Positions 16,068-22,299 of a DNA stretch of 22,299 nt are shown here, in pieces. Position 1 is the first letter of the stretch; each line of letters opens with the position of its first letter. The position numbers and the translations under genes were made by a program. This DNA is from UMGS172 sp045592985. GTDB taxonomy: Bacteria > Bacillota > Clostridia > Oscillospirales > Acutalibacteraceae. The notes under the pieces were generated by a model that did not search any database, had not been told where the DNA came from, and was given only the letters and a program-made list of their open reading frames with translations. Location of the stretch: NCBI GenBank assembly GCA_045592985.1, contig JAZNVU010000019.1, positions 1-22,299 on the forward strand, given 5' to 3'.

Positions 16068-16694
16068 TTGAAAAAGATTATTTGGTTTTCGTTATCTCTT
16101 GGGCTTTCGGTGTTGATTTTTGCGACCGTTATCGTTGTCTGCGCCTTTCTTTCAGGTGTGGGGAAATCTGCCGATGCCACAAAAGACAACACAAGCATTT
16201 TGCCTCAAGAAACTGAAGTTTTACACATTATGGCTCTTTTTTGTGACGAGACAGGCGACCGATACTTTGCTTCACATCTGATGCTCGATTTAACTCACAA
16301 AACAGCACGTGCCGAACCCGTCGACTGTGAGGCAAAAATGGATGGAACTTTTTTGTCTGACGTATATAAAAAAGACGGGCTATATCCCTTTGCCTCTGCT
16401 TGTATTGGTACGGTTTCGACCGAAAAAATGCCTTTTGTAAAATTAAATTCTAACACTTTTGTAATAATTGCTGACAGATTGAAAAATATAGTGTATAATG
16501 TGAAAAATAATGGGAAGGTGTTATTGACATCACGTCAGACAGAACAGATGCTGGACAACGAGATTTTTTCAGCGTTTTGTGTTCAGTATGTCGAGTCGGC
16601 ACTGTCAAAGAATATTAAGGATGAATTTTTATTTATCGCATCGGTTACGGAAAACGACCTTTCTTATCCGCGACTGTACGATATTTTGGATTAA
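16068..16694 (+). CDS. Membrane-anchored protein resembling a degenerate LCP (LytR-CpsA-Psr) domain
   Basis: The 208-residue protein has one N-terminal membrane anchor (KKIIWFSLSLGLSVLIFAT...) and an extracytoplasmic domain. Parts of that domain recall LCP phosphotransferases: a Leu-Asp-Leu strand followed by a polar turn (ASHLMLDLTHKTARAEPVD), FVKLNSNTFVIIADRLKN (compare the YVKxxFxGFxxLIDxLGG region) and LLTSRQTEQML. The conserved Arg residues and the GG of active LCP enzymes are not apparent, so it may be a non-enzymatic relative; this is a tentative call. I place the start at TTG 16068, with GGTG 7 bases upstream. The transglutaminase-like lipoprotein gene follows after 13 bases, so the two are probably co-transcribed. 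Confidence 0.6.
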   Translation: MKKIIWFSLSLGLSVLIFATVIVVCAFLSGVGKSADATKDNTSILPQETEVLHIMALFCDETGDRYFASHLMLDLTHKTARAEPVDCEAKMDGTFLSDVYKKDGLYPFASACIGTVSTEKMPFVKLNSNTFVIIADRLKNIVYNVKNNGKVLLTSRQTEQMLDNEIFSAFCVQYVESALSKNIKDEFLFIASVTENDLSYPRLYDILD

Positions 16695-16707
16695 AGGGGT
16701 CATAAAA

Positions 16708-17937
16708 ATGAAAAAATTGTTTGCGCTTTTGCTTATACCGTTGTTTATGTTTAGCGGATGCTCGTTTTTGGGAAGACTGTCGGATGACGAGGAAGTAAAA
16801 ACTCTGACCGAACGAGATGCCGTTGTTACAGCAGCGATGTATCCCGATGAAAATAAGTTTACACCCATCGGTTTTTTTGAGCGCACTCAGTATGTAAACC
16901 TCACCGATGAACAGAAAAGTTTGTACATAATCCTCGACAATGCCGCATATGAAATGCAGACGGGGTATATAAACGTCGGCACTTGTTCGCAACGCGATTT
17001 ATCTGTCGCTTATTATGCCATGCGCAACGACCGTCCCGAATATTTTTGGCTTCCTACCGTTTACGCTTTGAAGTCGGTTGGCGAAATGAGATATGTCCGC
17101 TTTGCTGAGACCGAAAACGACTGGCTCTGCACCAAAGAGGAGAGACAAATTGCCGAGGCCGAGATAAGAGCAATGTTTAGTGATTATCTATCTGGTCTTT
17201 CGGGCGAAGAAAGTGAATACGAGCGTGAACTTTTGGCACACGATTGGTTGTGCGAGAAGGTAGAGTATAACGAAGAGGCTTTGAGCAACCATAAGGACTA
17301 CCCAAGAGCATGGACGGTTTACGGTGCTTTAATAGACGGTAGCGCCGTTTGTGAGGGCTACTCAAGGGCTATGCAGGCGCTTATGTTTATGCAAGGTATA
17401 AACTGTGGCGTGGTTACAGGTGTAACCACCTCGGCGCACATGTGGAACTATGTAAAAATCGGAACGGGTTGGTATCACCTTGACGTTACGGCTAACGATA
17501 CCAAGGATAAAGGATACCGTGCTTTCTTTAACGTAACTACCGAGTATATCACCGAAAGTTACACAATAGACCCCGAGGTTTTTGATATTTCGGATAACGA
17601 CCTTAATGCAGGACAGTTTAACTTCTACGTGCCTTCGTGTTACAAAACCGAGTACAACTACTTTGTTCAGAATGGCACCTACATAACCAACGAAGAGCAG
17701 ATAGAATCGACGGTTGTCAGTGAAATCTGCCGTGCCGTAAACGAAGGTCAGAAATCTACCGAGTTCTGCTTTGCTCCCGAAATTGGTTTTGTGTATGCCA
17801 GAAACAGTGTAGAAGATTTTGTTGACCTTGAAAAATGCATCAAAAATGCCAATGCCGAGTTGACCAAGAAGAAGCGTATTAAATCGTATAACTACGGTGG
17901 CATCAGTGGTTCGATGAGTTTTATGTTATCGTGGTGA
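16708..17937 (+). CDS. Transglutaminase-like domain lipoprotein
   Basis: The 409-residue protein starts with a lipoprotein signal (MKKLFALLLIPLFMFSGCS, lipid Cys 18), so it should be attached to the outer face of the membrane. The middle carries a transglutaminase/protease-like core: Cys215 in DGSAVCEGYSRAMQALM, His244 in SAHMWNYVKI and Asp259 in WYHLDVTAND, the Cys-His-Asp triad of the superfamily. Related proteins are thought to be peptidases or peptide cross-linkers at the cell surface; the substrate is unknown. ATG 16708 has AAAGGGG 8 bases upstream. The gene ends with tandem stops (TGA TAA) and directly follows the LCP-like gene, suggesting a shared envelope role. Confidence 0.85.
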   Translation: MKKLFALLLIPLFMFSGCSFLGRLSDDEEVKTLTERDAVVTAAMYPDENKFTPIGFFERTQYVNLTDEQKSLYIILDNAAYEMQTGYINVGTCSQRDLSVAYYAMRNDRPEYFWLPTVYALKSVGEMRYVRFAETENDWLCTKEERQIAEAEIRAMFSDYLSGLSGEESEYERELLAHDWLCEKVEYNEEALSNHKDYPRAWTVYGALIDGSAVCEGYSRAMQALMFMQGINCGVVTGVTTSAHMWNYVKIGTGWYHLDVTANDTKDKGYRAFFNVTTEYITESYTIDPEVFDISDNDLNAGQFNFYVPSCYKTEYNYFVQNGTYITNEEQIESTVVSEICRAVNEGQKSTEFCFAPEIGFVYARNSVEDFVDLEKCIKNANAELTKKKRIKSYNYGGISGSMSFMLSW

Positions 17938-17983
17938 TAAAAACTAAAATTTTCCAATTATTAACATGTTCTTAATATTTTTG

Positions 17984-17992
17984 TGGTATGAT
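17984..17992 (+). promoter_or_regulatory. Possible extended -10 promoter of the ABC transporter gene
   Basis: TGG-TATGAT (17984-17992) is an extended -10 box about 35 bases before the ABC gene. No good -35 box lies upstream; instead TTAACA and TTAATA sit 11 bases apart, over a palindrome AACATGTT, which could be an activator or repressor site. The direct repeat resembles a PhoP box only loosely. Confidence 0.4.
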
Positions 17993-18026
17993 TGGTGAAT
18001 CTTAAAACCAAGAGAGGAAAATGTGA

Positions 18027-21008
18027 ATGCTTAAACTCGTAAATATCACCAAACATTATGTGACGGGTGATACAAAGGTCGAGGCTTTAAAAGGCGTAAG
18101 TATTGAGTTCAGAAAAAATGAATTTGTCTCTATTTTAGGCCAGTCGGGATGCGGTAAAACTACGCTTCTTAACATCATCGGCGGTCTTGACCGGTATACA
18201 AGCGGCGACCTTATAATTGGCGGACGTTCGACAAAAGAGTATAATGACCACGATTGGGATACCTACCGAAATCACTCGATTGGCTTTGTTTTTCAGAGTT
18301 ATAACCTTATTCAGCATCAAACGGTGCTTTCAAACGTTGAGTTGGCTTTGACACTTTCGGGTGTTTCTAAGCACGAACGCCGAAAGAAAGCCATAGCCGC
18401 TTTGGAAAAGGTCGGTCTTGGCGATCAACTTAATAAAAAGCCCAACCAGATGTCGGGTGGACAGATGCAGCGTGTTGCCATTGCCCGAGCGCTCATTAAT
18501 GACCCCGAAATTTTGCTTGCCGACGAGCCTACAGGTGCGCTCGACTCCGAAACCAGTGAGCAGATTATGGAACTGCTTAAAGAGGTGGCATCCGACCGCC
18601 TTGTTATCATGGTTACGCATAACCCCGAACTTGCTGACCGCTATTCTACAAGAATAATCCGTTTGCTCGACGGTCTTGTTATTGACGATACTGACCCCTA
18701 TGAAACCGAAGAGACCGAACCTGCAGACCAACCTGCCGAAAAATCTGCAAAAAAGAAAAAACGCAAACAAAAAGGCACTTCCATGTCTTTCTTTACTGCG
18801 TTGTCATTAAGCCTTACCAACCTGCTTACCAAAAAAGGCAGAACGTTTATGACTTCATTTGCAGGCAGTATCGGTATTATCGGCATTGCATTGATTTTGT
18901 CGCTGTCCAACGGTTTTCAGGCTTATATCGACCGTATCCAAGAGGAAACGCTTTCTTCTTACCCCATAACCATTACGGCGGAGCAGGCCGATATGTCGAA
19001 ACTTCTCTTGCAGATGATGGAAAAAGAAGAGGAGCGCGCCACACGTCCCGACGGCAAGGTATATCCCAATACCGATATGTACGATATGATGGACGCTATG
19101 ATGAATCCCGAATCCAAAACCAACAACCTTGAAAAGTTTAAGGAGTGGCTGGAGGAGGACGGCAACGAGATTATGAATCATATCTCGGCTATTCAGTACG
19201 GCTATTCTTCACCTCTTGAGGTGTATGTTCACGACCTATCTCAGGGTGTTGTTTCTGCTAACAATTACATGGCGCTTTTTGAGGGCATCATGGGTGATTC
19301 GGTCATGAACATGATGGGCGGAATGATGAACAGCAGTACCGTTAATGTTTTCCAAGAACTACTTAAAGAAAAAGACGGCGACGGAATAAATCAACTCATT
19401 TTCGAACAGTATGAGTTGGTCGACGAGGATATGAAGTGGCCCGAAAACAAGAATGAAATCGTGCTTGTAGTCGACGAAAACAACGAAATTTCCGAAACAT
19501 TTCTTTTCACCTTAGGTCTTTTAGACCGTTCAACCATTGAGGATATAATGGCGGATATGACGGCAGGTGAAGGGGATAACGACCTTAATTCCGACAAAAG
19601 TTGGGATTACAGCGACCTTTTGGGGATGAAATACCGCCTCATTTTACCCACCGATAAGTACTACGGTGTGGATACCGACGGTGACGGTGAAAACGACCGT
19701 TTTATTGATATCCGCGAAAACGAGGAACAGATGAAGGTGGTTTTGGGTGCCGCCGAGGAACTCGAAATTGTCGGTATTATCCGTCCTAAAGAGGGTGTTG
19801 TGTCATCGGCTTTGACAGGTGCCGTTGGTTATATGCACGAACTTACCGAATGGTATTTGGAAGAAATCGGTGAGTCGGAGGTGGTAAAATACCAGTTGGC
19901 TCATCCCGAAACCGATGTTTTGACCGGTCTTCCCTTCAAAACGGCAGACTATGTCGAGCCTACCGAGGCAGAAAAGGCAGAAAAGTTTAAAACATGGGTT
20001 GAAAAACTGCCGAACGACAAAAAGATAGACACTTTTAAAGAAATATTTGTAATACCGAGTGAGGCAGAAACACAGGCACATATTATGGCTAACATGCCTG
20101 TCGACCGTGCCGGCAGGATAGCACTGCTTATTCAAATGAACGCACAGTCACCCGAACCCAATGCCATGCTTAATGAAGAAAATTTGGCAAAGGTTGACGA
20201 TGCAACACTCCAGCAGATAGTATCGGGTGCATTATCAGAGGTTTTTGCCAAAATGTATGCCGCTGCACAGGCACAACAACTCGGGATGATGAACGAGGAA
20301 CAGATGCTGGCAGGTCTTGATGTGAGACTTGACGGTCTTGAAGACAAGGATTTGGCAGCGTTTTGCGACAAATATATTCCCGAAACTGTTTCAAAAGGTA
20401 GTTACAGCGGTAACCTTGAACTTATGGGATACGCTATCGAGTCCAAACCGTCGAGCGTAAATATCTATTGCTCATCCTTTGAAGATAAAGACAGAGTAGC
20501 CGAACTTATAACCACTTACAACGGTGGTGTCGAAGAGAACGATAAGATATCCTATACCGATTACGTAGCACTTATGATGTCGTCAATCAGCACCATAATA
20601 AACGTTATTTCTTATGTTCTTATTGCCTTTGTTTCGATATCTCTGGTCGTTTCGTCAATTATGATTGGTATTATTACCTATATTTCGGTACTCGAGAGAA
20701 CCAAGGAAATAGGAATTTTGAGGTCGATCGGTGCATCTAAAAAGGATATATCGCGTGTCTTCAACGCCGAAACTATGATAGTCGGTTTTGTTTCGGGCGC
20801 ACTGGGTATACTGGTAACGCTTCTTTTACTGATACCCATTAATATTATTATTGAGGCATTGTCCGATATTGCTAATGTTGCTGCACTTCCTCCGGTTGGC
20901 GGTATTGCATTGGTGGTTATCAGCGTAGTGCTGACGCTTATTGCGGGACTTATTCCGTCAAGAGTGGCAGCCAAGAAAGACCCGGTAGAAGCCTTAAGAA
21001 GTGAATAA
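18027..21008 (+). CDS. Fused ABC transporter ATPase-FtsX/MacB-type permease
   Basis: This 993-residue single-chain transporter has an ATPase domain at about 1-225: Walker A GQSGCGKTT (38-46), Q-loop Gln90, signature MSGGQ (142-146), Walker B ILLADEPTGALD (162-173) and His198. A basic linker (KKKKRKQKG) leads to membrane helix 1 (about 279-296). A roughly 560-residue extracytoplasmic region follows, then three or more C-terminal helices (from about 862) with the FtsX signature ERTKEIGILRSIGASKKDIS. MacB-type transporters move force across the membrane rather than form a channel, acting in lipoprotein, peptide or antibiotic export or in envelope signalling. The extracytoplasmic region is Met-, Asp- and Glu-rich and holds a calcium-loop-like DTDGDGENDRF near 548-558. 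GAGG precedes ATG 18027. It appears to be monocistronic. Confidence 0.92.
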   Translation: MLKLVNITKHYVTGDTKVEALKGVSIEFRKNEFVSILGQSGCGKTTLLNIIGGLDRYTSGDLIIGGRSTKEYNDHDWDTYRNHSIGFVFQSYNLIQHQTVLSNVELALTLSGVSKHERRKKAIAALEKVGLGDQLNKKPNQMSGGQMQRVAIARALINDPEILLADEPTGALDSETSEQIMELLKEVASDRLVIMVTHNPELADRYSTRIIRLLDGLVIDDTDPYETEETEPADQPAEKSAKKKKRKQKGTSMSFFTALSLSLTNLLTKKGRTFMTSFAGSIGIIGIALILSLSNGFQAYIDRIQEETLSSYPITITAEQADMSKLLLQMMEKEEERATRPDGKVYPNTDMYDMMDAMMNPESKTNNLEKFKEWLEEDGNEIMNHISAIQYGYSSPLEVYVHDLSQGVVSANNYMALFEGIMGDSVMNMMGGMMNSSTVNVFQELLKEKDGDGINQLIFEQYELVDEDMKWPENKNEIVLVVDENNEISETFLFTLGLLDRSTIEDIMADMTAGEGDNDLNSDKSWDYSDLLGMKYRLILPTDKYYGVDTDGDGENDRFIDIRENEEQMKVVLGAAEELEIVGIIRPKEGVVSSALTGAVGYMHELTEWYLEEIGESEVVKYQLAHPETDVLTGLPFKTADYVEPTEAEKAEKFKTWVEKLPNDKKIDTFKEIFVIPSEAETQAHIMANMPVDRAGRIALLIQMNAQSPEPNAMLNEENLAKVDDATLQQIVSGALSEVFAKMYAAAQAQQLGMMNEEQMLAGLDVRLDGLEDKDLAAFCDKYIPETVSKGSYSGNLELMGYAIESKPSSVNIYCSSFEDKDRVAELITTYNGGVEENDKISYTDYVALMMSSISTIINVISYVLIAFVSISLVVSSIMIGIITYISVLERTKEIGILRSIGASKKDISRVFNAETMIVGFVSGALGILVTLLLLIPINIIIEALSDIANVAALPPVGGIALVVISVVLTLIAGLIPSRVAAKKDPVEALRSE

Positions 21009-21063
21009 AACAACAAGAAACTTTTAAAAGTTTTAGGACTTGCAACAGACAAGAATTAAAAAG

Positions 21064-21112
21064 CATAGTATTCCGTATCTTTGATTTTAAGGATGGGATA
21101 CTATGTTTTTTT
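21064..21112 (+). terminator. Hairpin with T-run overlapping the sigK start
   Basis: CATAGTATTCC (21064-21074) pairs with GGGATACTATG (21095-21105), 11 pairs including one wobble, followed by seven T. It looks like the terminator of the ABC transporter gene. Its 3' arm ends in the ATG of sigK (21103-21105) and its loop holds the sigK SD (AAGGA, 21089-21093), so it may also control sigK. Confidence 0.65.
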
Positions 21113-21462
21113 CTTTACTGTGTCAAATTTTCCCCAATATATTGCATTTCTTTCTGCACGCACAAAGTGCGGGCTCCTTTCCGAGAGCACTCAGTTCAAA
21201 GGAAGAGTCTGAGCTGCTTCAAAAAATGGCAGACGGTGACGATAATGCAAGGAAGAAACTTATCGAACACAATTTAAGATTGGTGGCTCACGTTGCCAAA
21301 AAGTATTTCGGCAATGGAGTGGAGCAGGATGACCTTATATCAATAGGTACAATAGGTCTTATCAAGGCGGTATCGTCATTTAACCCTGATAAAGGTATAC
21401 GTCTTGCAACCTACGCCGCCAGGTGTATTGATAATGCAACCCTCTCGCGGATGGTTTTTTGA
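21103..21462 (+). pseudogene. sigK: Pro-sigma-K 5' half, interrupted by an intervening element
   Basis: Sigma-K directs late mother-cell transcription during sporulation. The frame opens with a hydrophobic pro-sequence (MFFSLLCQIFPNILHFF) like that of processed pro-sigma-K. It then shows FPRALSSKEE, ARKKLIEHNLRLVAHVAKK, QDDLISIGTIGLIKA and KGIRLATYAARCIDN, the conserved sigma-70 region 2. After Asn111 (21433-21435) similarity stops; the last residues (TLSRMVF) are unrelated and a stop follows at 21460. A full sigma-K is about 240 residues, so regions 3 and 4 are missing. SD AAGGA is 9 bases before ATG 21103. In Bacillus subtilis and Clostridioides difficile sigK can be split like this by a skin element and repaired by excision in the mother cell; the gene may be functional after excision rather than dead. 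Confidence 0.88.
21433..21437. other. Presumed left attachment junction (attL-like) in sigK
   Basis: The last bases matching sigma-K are AATG (21433-21436), within the Asn codon and the first base of what should be a Glu codon. The Bacillus subtilis skin crossover, as I recall, is AATGA at the equivalent Asn-Glu codons. The exact core cannot be fixed without the right junction. Confidence 0.6.
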
Positions 21463-21521
21463 ACCAAAAGGTTAGGTGTAAGTGGCATATCTCGCACCCT
21501 TTGGGCGATGGCGTGTATATT

Positions 21522-22037
21522 ATGACCTGCCGGGAGGACGGTAAGCTCCGACACGCCCTCCTTTACATACATACTTTTCGTCTGATGGCACCACGCAAGC
21601 TTTTGGAAGCCCAACTTTTCAACAAGCAGTACGGGAGCTATGAGGACATCGACAACATTCCCGACCGCCTGCGCTTCTGCCGTCACCGCCTGGGACTGAT
21701 GCAGAAAGAGGTTGCCCGGATGGCGGGGATCTCCCGCAATACATATATCAATCTGGAGGCCGGCAATCTCAATTCTTTCAACAAAGTCACGGCGGACAAG
21801 CTGGCAACGATCTTCGACATTCCCGTATATGACCTGCTGGACGGCTATAACCGCTTCCTCTGTGACGGACAAGCCCGACAGATTCAAGAATATAGGGCTG
21901 CTTACGGCTTGGGACAGAAGCCCTTTGCCCGGCAGATGGGCATCCCCATCCGATGCCTGCAGGATTGGGAGAGCGGCAAAAAGGTGGTCAGCTTAAAGTC
22001 TTGGGAGAAATATTTCAAAGACAGAATCTCTACATAA
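21522..22037 (+). CDS. Tandem XRE-type helix-turn-helix regulator
   Basis: Two helix-turn-helix modules are visible. The first is a classic XRE/Cro-C1 domain (IPDRLRFCRHRLGLMQKEVA, then GISRNTYINLEAGN, ending IFDIPVYDLLDGY). The second, at the C-terminus, has IQEYRAAYGLGQKPFARQMG then LQDWESGKK. Such proteins occur in prophages and integrative elements of gut Firmicutes. The start is uncertain: the frame is open back to TTG 21459; ATG 21522 and ATG 21585 are alternatives and none has a good SD. It is the first gene inside the element and could control its excision; that role is inference. Codon use is clearly unlike the genes before 21436. Confidence 0.75.
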   Translation: MTCREDGKLRHALLYIHTFRLMAPRKLLEAQLFNKQYGSYEDIDNIPDRLRFCRHRLGLMQKEVARMAGISRNTYINLEAGNLNSFNKVTADKLATIFDIPVYDLLDGYNRFLCDGQARQIQEYRAAYGLGQKPFARQMGIPIRCLQDWESGKKVVSLKSWEKYFKDRIST

Positions 22038-22042
22038 ACAGG

Positions 22043-22068
22043 AATGCCGTCCCCGAGGGGACGGCATT
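22043..22068. terminator. Bidirectional hairpin between convergent genes
   Basis: AATGCCGTCCCC (22043-22054) and GGGGACGGCATT (22057-22068) are perfect 12-base arms between two convergent genes. The stem is very GC-rich; the T-runs on either side are poor. Confidence 0.75.
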
Positions 22069-22071
22069 GCC

Positions 22072-22293
22072 TTAGTTTGATTTTGCTGCTTTTTCGGCTT
22101 TGATCTGTGCTTTCGTATCGTCGATGATCGCCTGCAGCAGTCTTTCCTTTTGTGACGCAGGACAGTTCAGTTTGGATATGCTGTTAAGTACCGCATCTGC
22201 GTGAACGATCGCCATACGGCGTCTCAGTTCCCGCCATCCTTCTTCCGTCTTGGGATAGTGGACAACTATGTTAATCGGTGCAAATGTCTTCAT
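22072..22293 (-). CDS. Small conserved-looking protein of unknown function in the element
   Basis: The 73-residue protein is not recognised. It starts MKTFAPINIVVHYPKTEEGW, has a basic stretch (RELRRRMAIVHADAV) and a C-terminal helix rich in Lys and Ala. It has no membrane segment and a single Cys. Only six bases lie upstream of the ATG at 22293 and no stop precedes it within the window, so the true start may be further right. Codon use matches the neighbouring regulator gene, so both belong to the foreign segment. Confidence 0.6.
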   Translation of the reverse strand: MKTFAPINIVVHYPKTEEGWRELRRRMAIVHADAVLNSISKLNCPASQKERLLQAIIDDTKAQIKAEKAAKSN

Positions 22294-22299
22294 ACCGAG

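Larger units (their letters stand above)
21437..22299. mobile_element. Left end of a skin-like sigK-intervening element (continues beyond window)
   Basis: From the sigK junction onward base composition and codon use change: many CTG, CGC, CGG and GCC codons replace the AT-leaning codons used up to 21435. The visible 860 bases hold a tandem helix-turn-helix regulator gene, a bidirectional hairpin and a small unknown gene on the other strand. No recombinase is visible; in known skin elements it may lie at either end, so it could be just outside. The alternative is an ordinary prophage or conjugative element that has inserted in and killed sigK, or an assembly join. Confidence 0.68.

Noticed and set aside
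21075..21105. Sigma-E promoter overlapping the sigK start
   Set aside because: GATACTAT resembles a sigma-E -10 box, but the -35 match is poor and the start site would fall after the ATG.
21411..21887. Minus-strand open frame of 158 codons across the sigK junction
   Set aside because: It would read through the junction between two unlike DNA segments and is antisense to the helix-turn-helix domain.
1..22299. CRISPR arrays, tRNA or rRNA genes, transposase genes
   Set aside because: I saw no regularly spaced direct repeats, no tRNA-like cloverleaf and no transposase or integrase signatures on either strand.

Overview
The window looks like chromosome of a spore-forming Clostridia member, probably a gut or rumen Oscillospiraceae/Ruminococcaceae-type bacterium. 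This rests on the gene order rimP-nusA-ylxR-ylxQ-infB, strong Gram-positive Shine-Dalgarno (SD) sites, consensus sigma-A promoters, a type I dockerin, a DUF1836 regulator and a pro-sigma-K gene. The family assignments are my reading of the translations; no database was searched.

Layout. Positions 1-9020 are coded on the minus strand. From right to left they hold a CPBP-family membrane protease, tadA, two decayed glycoside-hydrolase genes flanking a small intact C39-like cysteine peptidase gene, a stand-alone E2/CAT-fold acyltransferase-like protein, and the rimP-nusA-ylxR-ylxQ-infB operon. That operon has a perfect-consensus promoter followed by an attenuator-like hairpin; infB runs off the left edge. 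An AT-rich divergent intergenic region (9021-9292) separates this from the plus-strand half.

The plus-strand half holds glgP with a clear terminator; a DUF1836 regulator-NfeD-flotillin operon with a perfect promoter and a terminator; two small polytopic membrane proteins separated by an imperfect palindromic repeat; a degenerate LCP-like membrane protein; a transglutaminase-like lipoprotein; a 993-residue fused ABC ATPase/FtsX-type permease; and the 5' half of sigK.

Main point of interest. The pro-sigma-K reading frame stops matching sigma-K after its conserved Arg-Cys-Ile-Asp-Asn (codon 111, about position 21436). This is the place where skin elements interrupt sigK in Bacillus subtilis. 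From there to the window end the DNA is visibly richer in G+C, with different codon choice, and carries a tandem helix-turn-helix regulator and a small unknown gene. I read this as the left end of a skin-like sigK-intervening element. Its recombinase, right end and the 3' half of sigK would lie outside the window.

Other notable points are loss of the catalytic His and Asp in the E2/CAT-like protein, erosion of two neighbouring polysaccharide-degradation genes (one with both a lipobox and a dockerin), and several genes whose SD spacing points to a UUG start.
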